A stretch of DNA of 64,000 bases from Burkholderiales bacterium (lineage in GTDB: Bacteria > Pseudomonadota > Gammaproteobacteria > Burkholderiales > Burkholderiaceae_C): contig JACPOI010000015.1 in NCBI GenBank assembly GCA_016185015.1, positions 124,001 through 188,000 on the forward strand, written 5' to 3'. Both the position numbers and the translations under genes were made by a program. The notes beneath the pieces are model-generated. The model was not told the DNA's origin. It did not search any database and worked only from the letters and a program-made list of their open reading frames with translations. Shown piece by piece: positions 1 to 8,891 of this stretch (position 1 is the stretch's first letter; each line of letters starts with the position of its first letter).

Positions 1-556
1 TTTCCGCGCGGTTGATGTCGCGATGCTGCAGGCGTGTGAGTTTCTCGATGCGCAGGGCGAGCTGGGGGCCGTTGGCCAGCGTCACACGTTCCCAGCCGGG
101 CACCGTGGTGTGCTGGGTGATCCAGTAGCGGAAGGAATCGTTGTCGAGGCGGTAGTGCGTGCTGTGCGCGCTGCGGTGGCCCGGGCTCAGGTTGGCCGGC
201 CACAGGGGCATGGCCTGTTCGTAGTTCAGCACATCGTCCCGGGCGAATTCGCGCAGCACCTGCCCCCAGGGCTGGTGCAGTTCTTCCTGCTCGGTGGCGC
301 CGGCATCGCTGCGGATGCGCACGCGCACCCGGGGCTCCAGGTCTGTTAGCTCATGGGTTTCCGTGGCGAGCAGGGCGCTGTTGTAGCCGTTGTACTTGCG
401 GTAGGTCCAGCGCTGGCCCGTGGTCGGCGGGCGCAGGCCGATCGGCTGGGCCGGTGCCGCCGCGGCTTCGGTGCGCAGCCCGGCCAGGGGCTGGTAGGCA
501 CAGCCGGCGGGCAAGGCCAGCAGGGCCAGGCTCAGTTTTCGGCGGGTGGGGTTCAT
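1..556 (-). CDS. Putative lipoprotein, 3' end outside window
   Basis: I do not recognise this family. The reverse strand is open from an ATG at 556 to the window edge, giving about 185 residues with no stop. The N terminus has a short positive segment, a hydrophobic stretch and a cysteine in LPAGC, which fits a lipoprotein signal peptide with mature Cys near residue 19. The mature part is rich in charged and aromatic residues and has no transmembrane segment. The plus-strand ORF over the same bases is a shadow. It is divergent from the branched-chain ABC operon, separated by 75 bp. The lipoprotein call is reasonable; function is unknown. Confidence 0.6.
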   Translation of the reverse strand, partial: MNPTRRKLSLALLALPAGCAYQPLAGLRTEAAAAPAQPIGLRPPTTGQRWTYRKYNGYNSALLATETHELTDLEPRVRVRIRSDAGATEQEELHQPWGQVLREFARDDVLNYEQAMPLWPANLSPGHRSAHSTHYRLDNDSFRYWITQHTTVPGWERVTLANGPQLALRIEKLTRLQHRDINRAE

Positions 557-631
557 GGACTAAGCTCCAAGTTCTGGACGCTATCATTCTGGCAGCCCAT
601 TTCCGCAGCCTCACCCCGAACAGGAAAGACC

Positions 632-1834
632 ATGAAATCCAACGTGCCCTTTGCCCTGCTGCGCCGCAGCTTTTTCGCGGCCACCGTGTCTGCCGTGCTG
701 GCCCTGCCGGCCCTGGCGGCCGACAACGTCAAGATCGGCCTGCTGTCCACGCTCTCGGGCCCCGGTGCCGGGCTGGGCATTGATATCCGCGACGGCTTCC
801 AGCTCGCGGTCAAGCTGAACGGCGGCAAGCTCGGCGGCCTGCCGGCCGAGGTGATCGTCGCCGACGACCAGGCCAGCCCCGATGTGGGCCGCCAGACGGC
901 GGACCGCCTGGTCAAGCGCGACAAGGTCGACTTCATGACCGGCATCGTCTTCTCCAACGTCATGTTGGCCGTGGGCGCGCCCACCTTTGCCGCCAAGACC
1001 TTCTACATCAGCGCCAACGCCGGCCCCTCGCAGCTGGCGGGCGAGCAGTGCAACCCCTATTTCTTCAGCGCTTCGTACCAGAACGACAACCAGCACGAGG
1101 CCGTGGGCAAGACCGTGGCCGACAAGGGCTTCAAGCGCGTGGCGCTGATCGCCCCCAACTACCCGGCGGGCAAGGATGCGCTGGCCGGCTTCAAGCGCTA
1201 CTACAAGGGCGGCGAGATCGTCTCTGAAAGCTACACCCCGCTGAACCTGCTGGACTACGGCGCCGAGCTGTCCAAGCTGCGCGCGGCCAAACCCGATGCG
1301 GTCTACATTTTCCTGCCTGGCGGCCTGGGCATCAATTTCATCAAGCAGTTCGTCGGTGCCGGCCTGTCCAAGGACATGACGCTCTTCGGCCCCGGCTTCT
1401 CGGGTGACGAGGACGTGATCCGCGCCGTGGGCAATCCCATGCTGGGCATGTTCAACACCTCGCAGTGGGCGCATGACCTGGACAACGCGGCCAACAAGAA
1501 GTTCGTGGCCGCCTTCGAGAAGGAATACGGCCGCCTGCCCACGCTCTACGCTTCCCAGGGTTATGACGCGGCGCAGCTGATCGGTGCCGCCGTGCGCGAC
1601 AGCAAGGGCCAGCTGGACGACAAGGCCGCCGTGCACAAGGCGCTCAAGGCCGCCAAGTTCGATTCCGTGCGCGGCAACTTCAAGTTCAACAGCAACCAGT
1701 TCCCCATCCAGGACTACCACCTGCGTGTCATCACCCAGGACAGCAAGGGCCGCGTGACCAACCGCACCCTCGGCACCATCTTCAAGAACCACGCCGACGC
1801 CTACGCCGCCAACTGCAAGATGCCGGGGCTCTGA
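632..1834 (+). CDS. Branched-chain-type ABC transporter substrate-binding protein
   Basis: Periplasmic binding protein of the LivK/type I fold, 400 residues, delivering a ligand to the permease encoded next. The chosen ATG follows an AGGAAAG ribosome site and gives a clean signal peptide (RRSFFAATVSAVLALPALAA); the ORF track runs far upstream into a shadow. The mature protein starts DNVKIGLLSTLSG, the usual first strand and ligand loop of this family, and runs the normal length. It heads a livKHMG-X-F operon with about 25 bp before the permease. Such proteins bind leucine-type amino acids but also aromatic acids, amides and urea, so the ligand is undetermined. Confidence 0.88.
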   Translation: MKSNVPFALLRRSFFAATVSAVLALPALAADNVKIGLLSTLSGPGAGLGIDIRDGFQLAVKLNGGKLGGLPAEVIVADDQASPDVGRQTADRLVKRDKVDFMTGIVFSNVMLAVGAPTFAAKTFYISANAGPSQLAGEQCNPYFFSASYQNDNQHEAVGKTVADKGFKRVALIAPNYPAGKDALAGFKRYYKGGEIVSESYTPLNLLDYGAELSKLRAAKPDAVYIFLPGGLGINFIKQFVGAGLSKDMTLFGPGFSGDEDVIRAVGNPMLGMFNTSQWAHDLDNAANKKFVAAFEKEYGRLPTLYASQGYDAAQLIGAAVRDSKGQLDDKAAVHKALKAAKFDSVRGNFKFNSNQFPIQDYHLRVITQDSKGRVTNRTLGTIFKNHADAYAANCKMPGL

Positions 1835-1859
1835 TCTGCGACACGTGTTCCTGTAGGCG

Positions 1860-2780
1860 ATGACCGGCATTCTCATCCTGGAGCAGGCCCTCAACGGCCT
1901 GCAGTTCGGGCTCATGCTCTTTTTGCTGGCGGCCGGGCTCACCCTGGTCTTCGGCATCATGGACATGATCAACCTGGCGCACGGCTCGCTCTACATGGTG
2001 GGGGCCTACCTGGTGGCGGCGGCCACCACGGCCAGCGGTTCCTTCTGGGTCGGGCTGGCCGCCGGCATCGCCGGTGCGGCCGTCTTCGGCGTGCTGCTGG
2101 AGCTCACCGTGCTGCGCCGCCTCTACACGCGTGACCACCTCTCGCAGGTGCTGGGCACCTTTGCCATCCTGCTCATGTGCAACGAGGCCGTGCGTTTCAT
2201 CTGGGGCTCGCAGCCCGTGCTGCTGAGCCCGCCGGAGTCCCTGTCGGGCCCGGTTGAGTTGCTCAGCGGTTTCTATTACCCGGCCTACCGCCTGCTCATC
2301 ATCGGTGTGGGCCTGCTCGTGGCCCTGGGCCTGTGGCTGCTCATCACGCGCACGCGCATCGGCATGCAGCTGCGTGCCGGTGCGTCGAACCGCGAGATGG
2401 CCCTGGCCATGGGGGTGCCGGTGCGCGCGCTGTTCACCGCGCTCTTCGGCCTGGGGGCTGCGCTGTGCGCCGTGGCCGGGGGCATGCTGGGCCCGCTGCT
2501 GGCGGTGCAGGTGGGCATGGGCGAGAGTATCCTGATCCTGGCCTTCGTGGTCATCGTCATCGGCGGCATCGGCTCGGTGCGCGGTGCGCTGCTCGGGGCC
2601 CTGCTGGTCGGTGTGGTGGACACGGCGGGGCGCGCGCTGATCCCGCTGCTCTTCGGCGCCGTGCTCGGGCCCGCCGCTGCTGACAATGCCGGCCCGGCGG
2701 TGGCCTCCATCCTCATCTATGTGCTGATGGCCGCCGTGCTCTTCTTCAAGCCGCGCGGCCTGTTCCCTGCCCATGGCTGA
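1860..2780 (+). CDS. Branched-chain ABC transporter permease (LivH type)
   Basis: Inner-membrane permease subunit, 306 residues and nearly all hydrophobic. The first segment with FGIMDMINLAHGSLYMVGAY is the hallmark of LivH proteins. The later cytoplasmic loop RAGASNREMALAMG and the segment with IGGIGSVRGALLGALLVG match the ATPase-coupling and C-terminal regions of this family. The gene starts 25 bp after the binding-protein stop and overlaps the next permease by 8 nt, so the two are translationally coupled. It would form a heterodimeric channel with the LivM-type subunit. Substrate is unknown. Confidence 0.9.
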   Translation: MTGILILEQALNGLQFGLMLFLLAAGLTLVFGIMDMINLAHGSLYMVGAYLVAAATTASGSFWVGLAAGIAGAAVFGVLLELTVLRRLYTRDHLSQVLGTFAILLMCNEAVRFIWGSQPVLLSPPESLSGPVELLSGFYYPAYRLLIIGVGLLVALGLWLLITRTRIGMQLRAGASNREMALAMGVPVRALFTALFGLGAALCAVAGGMLGPLLAVQVGMGESILILAFVVIVIGGIGSVRGALLGALLVGVVDTAGRALIPLLFGAVLGPAAADNAGPAVASILIYVLMAAVLFFKPRGLFPAHG

Positions 2781-3756
2781 ACCCCTCGTGTCGCAAGCGT
2801 CGCAGCGCAGCCTGCTCGACCACGCACTGGGCTGGCGCTGGGCGCTGCCGCTCTTCGCGCTGCTGCTGGCCCTGCCGCTGATCACGCCGCTGATCGGCGG
2901 CGACTTCTACCTCGGGCTGGCTGCGCGCATCCTGATCTTCGCGCTGGCGGCCACCAGCCTCAACCTCGTCCTGGGTTTCGGCGGTCTGGTGAGCTTCGGT
3001 CACGCGGCCTTCGTGGGCGTGGGCGCCTACACGGCCGGGGTGCTGCTGCAATCCGGCATCACGTCCGCCTGGGTCCTCTGGCCTGCCGCCATGCTCGTGT
3101 CCGCGCTGTTTGCTGCCGTGATCGGTGCCATCAGCCTGCGCACGCGCGGCGTCTACTTCATCATGATCACGCTGGCCTTCGCGCAGATGCTCTATTACCT
3201 GGCCCTCTCCACCAAGGCCTATGGCGGTGACGACGGCCTCTCGCTCGCCGCACGCGGCACGCTGGGCGGTGGCCTGGAGCTGGCCAACGAACGCACCTTC
3301 TACTGGACCACGCTGGCCCTGGTGACACTGGCCCTGCTCTTCGTCTGGCGCCTGCTCAACGCGCGCTTCGGCCACGCCCTGCAGGCCATGCGCGAGAACG
3401 AGGCACGCATGGAGGCTGTGGGTTTTGCCGTCTACGGCCACCGGCTCACAGCCTTTGTCATCGCCGGGGCGCTGGCGGGCCTGGCCGGCGCGCTGCTGGC
3501 CAGCCTGGGTGGTTTCGTCAGCCCCTCCATGATGCAGTGGGGCCAGTCCGGCCTGCTGATGGTCATGGTCATCCTGGGCGGCGTGGGCCACCTGTGGGGC
3601 GGGGTGATCGGCGCCGTGGTCTTCCTGCTGCTCGAAGAGGTGCTGAGCCACTACACCATCTACTGGCAGTTTGCCCTGGGGGCCGCCTTGCTGGCCGTGG
3701 TGCTTGCTGCGCCCAACGGCTTGATGAGCCTGTTCAAGCGCAAGGAGCGGGTATGA
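2773..3756 (+). CDS. Branched-chain ABC transporter permease (LivM type)
   Basis: Second inner-membrane permease, 327 residues. It shows the LivM signature FGGLVSFGHAAFVGVGAYTA after two initial membrane spans, then a loop containing QAMRENEARMEAVGF and the C-terminal segment with LGGVGHLWGGVIGA. The start overlaps livH by 8 nt and the stop overlaps the ATPase gene by 4 nt (ATGA), a tight operon arrangement. Length fits the family. It partners the LivH-type protein and the LivG and LivF ATPases. Confidence 0.9.
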   Translation: MAEPLVSQASQRSLLDHALGWRWALPLFALLLALPLITPLIGGDFYLGLAARILIFALAATSLNLVLGFGGLVSFGHAAFVGVGAYTAGVLLQSGITSAWVLWPAAMLVSALFAAVIGAISLRTRGVYFIMITLAFAQMLYYLALSTKAYGGDDGLSLAARGTLGGGLELANERTFYWTTLALVTLALLFVWRLLNARFGHALQAMRENEARMEAVGFAVYGHRLTAFVIAGALAGLAGALLASLGGFVSPSMMQWGQSGLLMVMVILGGVGHLWGGVIGAVVFLLLEEVLSHYTIYWQFALGAALLAVVLAAPNGLMSLFKRKERV

Positions 3757-4511
3757 GCGGCCTGCTGGAAGTGCGAGGCTTGGTCAAGCGTTATGGCGGC
3801 CTGGTCGCCACGGACCAGCTCGACCTGAGCGTGCGCGCCGGCGAGATCCACGCGCTCATCGGCCCCAACGGCGCGGGCAAGACCACGCTGATCCAGCAGC
3901 TCTCGGGCGCGCTGGTGCCTGACGCCGGGGCCATCACGTTCGACGGGGCCGACATCACGCCGCTGTCCATGCACGAGCGCGTGCACCGCGGCCTGGCCCG
4001 GTCCTACCAGATCACCAGCATCTTCCAGCGCCTCCCGGTGCTCGACAACGTGGCCCTGGCCCTGCAGGCGCGCAGCGGCAGCAGCCTGCGTTTCTGGGGC
4101 GCGGCCCGCGCCGAGGCGCAACGCTATGCGCAGGCCGTGGCCGTGCTGGAGCGTGTGGGCCTGGGCCAGCGGCTGGCCCAGCTGGCCGGCGCGCTCTCGC
4201 ATGGCGAGCAGCGCCAGCTGGAGGTGGGCGTCGCCCTGGCCACGGGCGCAAAGCTGCTGCTGTTGGACGAGCCCATGGCCGGCATGGGGCCCGAGGAATC
4301 CGAGCGCATGGTGGCGCTGCTGCTGGGCCTGCGCGGCCAGCTGACCCTGCTGCTGGTGGAACACGACATGGACGCCGTCTTCCGCCTGGCCGACACCATC
4401 TCGGTGCTGGTGGCCGGCCGCATCATCGCCAGCGGGGCACCCGCTGCCATCCGCGCTGACGCCGAGGTGCGGCGCGCCTACCTGGGTGACGAAGTCGGGG
4501 AGGGCGTCTGA
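3753..4511 (+). CDS. Branched-chain ABC transporter ATP-binding protein (LivG type)
   Basis: Cytoplasmic ATPase, 252 residues. Visible motifs are Walker A GPNGAGKTT near residue 37, the LSHGEQRQLE signature, Walker B LLLLDEP and the switch histidine in LLVEHDMD. The ATG overlaps the livM stop; the ORF track begins 216 nt too early. The signature reads LSHGEQ and is followed by DEPMAGMGPEES, both within LivG variation. A Shine-Dalgarno-like GGGGAGGGCG at its 3' end serves the next gene, whose ATG overlaps this stop. LivG pairs with LivF to drive uptake. Confidence 0.9.
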   Translation: MSGLLEVRGLVKRYGGLVATDQLDLSVRAGEIHALIGPNGAGKTTLIQQLSGALVPDAGAITFDGADITPLSMHERVHRGLARSYQITSIFQRLPVLDNVALALQARSGSSLRFWGAARAEAQRYAQAVAVLERVGLGQRLAQLAGALSHGEQRQLEVGVALATGAKLLLLDEPMAGMGPEESERMVALLLGLRGQLTLLLVEHDMDAVFRLADTISVLVAGRIIASGAPAAIRADAEVRRAYLGDEVGEGV

Positions 4512-5079
4512 TGCTGCTCCCGACTCCGACATCCATGGTCCCGCCCAGGGCGCCCACCGTGCGCTCCTGGTGGCGTTTCCATCCCCTGACCCTCCTCATC
4601 GGTTTCCTGCTGCAGCTCCACCTGGGTTATCTCCTGTGTGTGGACCAGCTCAACCCGGTGCCTGAAGCCGAACAACTGGTGCAGATGCCGGTCGAAGTGC
4701 TGCAGCTGCAGGACCGTGTGCCGCATCTGCAGGTGCGGCTGGCCGACGAAACGCAGCGCGGCATGGAGTTCCCGGTGTCGGCCGCCCTGCTGGCGACCGC
4801 GCGCACGCCGCTGGACGAAGCCGGTGAGCGCGACAGCCTGCCGGGCTGCATGGGCTACGTGCTGGGTGTGCCCCTGCGCTGGGTGTCGGAGGAGCGCTTC
4901 CGCATCTGGGAGCTGCACTGCGGCCCCGTGCACCGGGTCCATGCCGAGTTCAAGGCCAGCTACGAGGCCGCGGCCCGGGACGCGCAGCGTGCCATGGAGT
5001 GGCACGGTGGGGCCATCCTGCTGCTCACGCTCGTGGTCCTGGTGCTGGAGCACCGTGTCTTGCGGCGCAGGGGTCTGGT

Positions 5080-5083
<4 letters not shown>
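4511..5083 (+). CDS. Unknown two-span membrane protein inside the Liv operon
   Basis: I do not recognise this 190-residue protein. It has a hydrophobic segment near residues 28-47 and another near 165-182, with a roughly 115-residue hydrophilic region between them that contains two cysteines (PGCMGY and LHCGP). That fits a protein with both ends in the cytoplasm and a periplasmic domain. The ATG overlaps the livG stop (TGATG) and its own stop overlaps the livF start (ATGA), so it is embedded in the operon and has its own ribosome site. Possible roles are an accessory or sensor subunit of the transporter; this is inference from position only. Confidence 0.75.
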
Positions 5084-5790
<707 letters not shown>

Positions 5791-5910
5791 CCGCCCTCTG
5801 GCAAGGGTGCGGCTTTACGTGCCATGAATCCCCGCTTCACCTAGGGAAAACACCGATGTGGCCTAATTCTTGCGAATCAAGGCCATGTCTTGATCCCCAG
5901 GAAACCCGCC

Positions 5911-6327
5911 ATGCACCCTCAACCCCTAGCGATTTCACGTCCGGCCCCGCGCCGGCTGGGGCTGCTGCGCGTGCTGGCCTTCCTGTTGCTGGCGGGCGGC
6001 TTGCTGTGGTCCTGGACCCAGGCCCACGCCACGCCGCCGCCCATGGTGGGCAGTGAGCTGGCTGGCTTCAACCTGCTGCCAGCCGATGTCGAAGCCGTGC
6101 TGGACAGCGCGGTCACGCCGGGTGCCGAGGTGGTCTGTCGCAAGCCGGCGCCCGTGAAGACCACGCCGGTCGAGCGCGTGCTCAATGAGGTGGCGGACCT
6201 GGAGGTCCTGCCCCGCCAGCCGGTGTGGCAACTGGCCGCACAGTCCGTGCCGATGCAGGGCCCCCAGCCCGCGCTCCCGCAGACCGAGCCGCAGCCCCTG
6301 CTGCGCCCGCCAGCCCGCCTGGGCTGA
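5911..6327 (+). CDS. Small secreted protein upstream of czcCBA
   Basis: Unknown protein of 138 residues. The chosen ATG has AGGAAA 8 nt upstream; the ORF track start lies 21 nt earlier. A basic N terminus is followed by a hydrophobic segment (LLRVLAFLLLAGGLLWSW) and an AHA site, so it is exported or anchored by its N terminus. The rest is short, proline-rich at the C terminus, with one cysteine in VVCRKPAP. It lies 94 bp before the outer-membrane component of the efflux operon in the same direction. By position it recalls small leader proteins of czc operons such as CzcI, but I see no sequence proof of that. Confidence 0.6.
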   Translation: MHPQPLAISRPAPRRLGLLRVLAFLLLAGGLLWSWTQAHATPPPMVGSELAGFNLLPADVEAVLDSAVTPGAEVVCRKPAPVKTTPVERVLNEVADLEVLPRQPVWQLAAQSVPMQGPQPALPQTEPQPLLRPPARLG

Positions 6328-6421
6328 CGCTCCCGCACTCCTGTTCCGTAGGTGACGCGACCGGCCATGGGCACAGGCCCGGGTCGGCTCGCGCCAGCCA
6401 AATTTTCCGAGGATTCCTTTG

Positions 6422-7708
6422 ATGAAATCGACGACCTTGCGTCTCTGGGTGGGTGGCCTGTTGCTCGGGCCCTTGACCAGCCTGATGGCGCAGACGGCGG
6501 CGCCGTCCACGCCCCCCGCCAGCGCCACGGCAGCCTCCGGCCCGGCCTATGGCCTGGGCGAGCTGGTGGACATCGTGCTCACGCACAACCCGACCTTGCA
6601 GATGTCGCAGCGCTCGCGCGAGCAGGCCCAGGCCGGCATCCGCACGGCCGGTGCCCTGCCCAACCCGCGCCTCGAATTCGGTGACGGCCGTTTTCGCCCC
6701 AGCAATGGCGGCAGCAGCGGCACCGTCAGCGCCTGGGGGGTTTCGCAGATGATCGAGAACCCCTGGCTGCGCAGCGCGCGCGTCGACGCGGCCGAGCAGG
6801 GCCTGCGCAGCAGCGAGGCCCAGGTGGGCATGACACGCAGCGAGGTGGTGGCGCAGGTGCGCGTGCGCGCCTACGAGCTGCTGCTGCGCATCGAAGAGGC
6901 CCGCGCGGCGGCCGACGAACTGACCCTGCTGGAGCAGACGCGCGAACGCGTGCGCGTACGTGTGGACAGCGGCGAGGCCGCGCGCTACGAAATCATCAAG
7001 GCCGAGGCCGAGTTCATCAGCGCACGCCAGCGCCAGCAGTCCGCCCAGCTGGCGGTGGAGCAGGCGCGCATCCGCCTCAACCAGCTCGCCGCCGGCCAGC
7101 TGCCCGCGGGCTGGAGCCTGAGCGCCGACCTGGGCGACACCCTGCCGCCGCTCGACCCCAGCCTGCTGCGCGAGCTGATGCTGGCGCACAACCCCGAGTT
7201 GCAGGCCCTGCGTGCCGAGCAGGAGCGCCAGCAGGCGCGCGTGCGCGAGGCCGGTGCCAGCCGCTGGCCCGGCGTGGAGCTGCGCTACACCGACACGCGC
7301 GAGCCCGACAACCGCCAGAACATCGTGGGCGCCAGCATCCAGGTGCCCCTGTTCGACCAGAAGCGCGGCCCGCGCGACGAGGCACAGGCCGAGCAGCTGC
7401 GCGCGCGCACCCGCCTCGAAGGCCGTCAGGTCGAGCTGCAGCTGCAGCTCGACGCTGCCGTCATGACGCTGGAGATGGCGCGCCTGCGCGTCGAGGCCCT
7501 GGGCACCGGCGCCATCCGCGACGCCGAAGCCGCGCTGCGCGTGGCGCAGGCCGCCTACCGCTTTGGCGAGCGCGGCATCCTCGACGTGCTCGATGCGCAG
7601 CGCGTGCTGCGTGTCGTGCGCGCCGACCTGCTGCAGGCGCGCTTCCAGCAGCAGGCCGCCGTCATCGAAATCGACCTCCTGACCGGGCGCGACGCCGCCC
7701 AACCCTGA
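6422..7708 (+). CDS. czcC: Outer-membrane efflux protein, CzcC-like (TolC family)
   Basis: Outer-membrane factor of a tripartite heavy-metal efflux pump, 428 residues. The ORF track begins at a TTG; the adjacent ATG is the better start. A signal peptide ends near LTSLMAQ. The mature protein shows two related alpha-helical halves, including ALPNPRLEFGDGRF early and IQVPLFDQKRGPRDEA in the second half, the latter typical of CzcC/TolC beta-barrel strands. Long coiled-coil segments rich in Glu, Arg and Ala make up the tunnel. It precedes the adaptor by 19 bp. The czcC label follows from the order C-B-A; the metal is not determined. Confidence 0.85.
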   Translation: MKSTTLRLWVGGLLLGPLTSLMAQTAAPSTPPASATAASGPAYGLGELVDIVLTHNPTLQMSQRSREQAQAGIRTAGALPNPRLEFGDGRFRPSNGGSSGTVSAWGVSQMIENPWLRSARVDAAEQGLRSSEAQVGMTRSEVVAQVRVRAYELLLRIEEARAAADELTLLEQTRERVRVRVDSGEAARYEIIKAEAEFISARQRQQSAQLAVEQARIRLNQLAAGQLPAGWSLSADLGDTLPPLDPSLLRELMLAHNPELQALRAEQERQQARVREAGASRWPGVELRYTDTREPDNRQNIVGASIQVPLFDQKRGPRDEAQAEQLRARTRLEGRQVELQLQLDAAVMTLEMARLRVEALGTGAIRDAEAALRVAQAAYRFGERGILDVLDAQRVLRVVRADLLQARFQQQAAVIEIDLLTGRDAAQP

Positions 7709-7727
7709 TTCCATCGGACTCCACACC

Positions 7728-8888
7728 ATGAACGACAAACACATGAACTTCCGCCCGGCCCTGCTGGCCGCCCTGCTGGCGGCGTCCGTGCTGGCCGGCT
7801 GCGGCAAGGGCCAGGACACGAAGGCCGCGGCCGCGCCGGCCGCCGATCCCAACCTGGTCGTGGTCAGCGCCGAGATGGCGCGCAACTTCAGGGCGGCACC
7901 GCTGGCCCTGCAAGCCGTCAGCATCGAGCGCGATGTGCCGGGCCGCATCGAGGCCAATGAACAGCTGGTCACCCGCATCGGCGCCTCGGTCACGGGCCGG
8001 GTCACCGAGGTCTTTGCCGAGGTCGGCGCCCGCGTCAAGGCCGGCCAGGTGCTGGCGCGCGTGACCAGCCCCGAGCTGACCAATGCCCAGCTGGCCTACC
8101 TGCGCGCCAGCTCGGCCAGCACCCAGGCCGAACGTGCGGTCGAGCGCGCCCGGCAACTGATCCAGGCCGACGTGATCGGCTCGGCCGAGTTGCAGCGCCG
8201 CGAGGCCGAACTCTCCATCGCCCGCGCCGAACTGCGCGCCTCCGCCGACCAGCTCATGCTGCTGGGCATGCCGGAGGGCTACATCGAGCGCCTGCGCGAA
8301 AAAGGCCAGCTCAACTCCTACGCGGGCATCATCGCCACGCGTTCGGGCGTGGTGATCGAGCGCAAGATCAGCCAGGGCCAGGTGGCCCAGCCGGGCGACC
8401 CGCTCTTCACCCTGGCCGACCTCTCCAATGTCTGGGTCGTGGGGGCCATGCCCGAGCAGGATGCCGCCTCGGTCGTCATGGGGCAGAAGGTCGAGATCTC
8501 GGTCCCGGCCCTGGGCCAGCGCCGCTTCAACGGCAAGGTCGTGTTCGTGAGCGACACCATCTCGCCCGACACCCGCACCCTGGTCGTGCGCACCCAGGTC
8601 GACAACACGGACCGCGCGCTCAAACCCCAGATGCTGGCCACGCTGCGCATCATCGGCCAGGCACGCCAGCAGCTGGCCGTGCCCGAGGCCGCCGTGGTAC
8701 GCGACAACGACCGCGACCACGTCTTCGTGCAGCTGGCGGCCGGCCAGTTTCGCCTCACACCCGTGGACCTGGGACCGGCGTCGAACGGCCTGCGCCCGCT
8801 GCTCAAGGGCCCGGCCGAGGGCACGCCCGTGGTGGTGGACGGGGCCTTTCACCTGAACAACGAGCGCAAGCGCGCGGAACTGGAATAA
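7728..8888 (+). CDS. czcB: RND efflux periplasmic adaptor, CzcB-like lipoprotein
   Basis: Membrane-fusion protein of the pump, 386 residues. The N terminus is a lipoprotein signal with LAGC, so the protein is anchored in the inner membrane by lipid. The biotinyl-lipoyl-like region around GRVTEVFAEVGARVKAGQVL, a helical hairpin rich in Ala, Glu and Arg, then the second lipoyl half at SGVVIERKISQGQVAQPGD are all present, followed by a beta-barrel domain. No histidine-rich N-terminal metal site, as found in some CzcB proteins, is visible. It lies between czcC and czcA with 3 bp to the pump gene. Confidence 0.87.
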   Translation: MNDKHMNFRPALLAALLAASVLAGCGKGQDTKAAAAPAADPNLVVVSAEMARNFRAAPLALQAVSIERDVPGRIEANEQLVTRIGASVTGRVTEVFAEVGARVKAGQVLARVTSPELTNAQLAYLRASSASTQAERAVERARQLIQADVIGSAELQRREAELSIARAELRASADQLMLLGMPEGYIERLREKGQLNSYAGIIATRSGVVIERKISQGQVAQPGDPLFTLADLSNVWVVGAMPEQDAASVVMGQKVEISVPALGQRRFNGKVVFVSDTISPDTRTLVVRTQVDNTDRALKPQMLATLRIIGQARQQLAVPEAAVVRDNDRDHVFVQLAAGQFRLTPVDLGPASNGLRPLLKGPAEGTPVVVDGAFHLNNERKRAELE

Positions 8889-8891
8889 GCC

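Noticed and set aside
611-1972. 453-residue reverse ORF over the first ABC binding protein
   Set aside because: Antisense shadow; the forward protein has a signal peptide, a ribosome site and family motifs.
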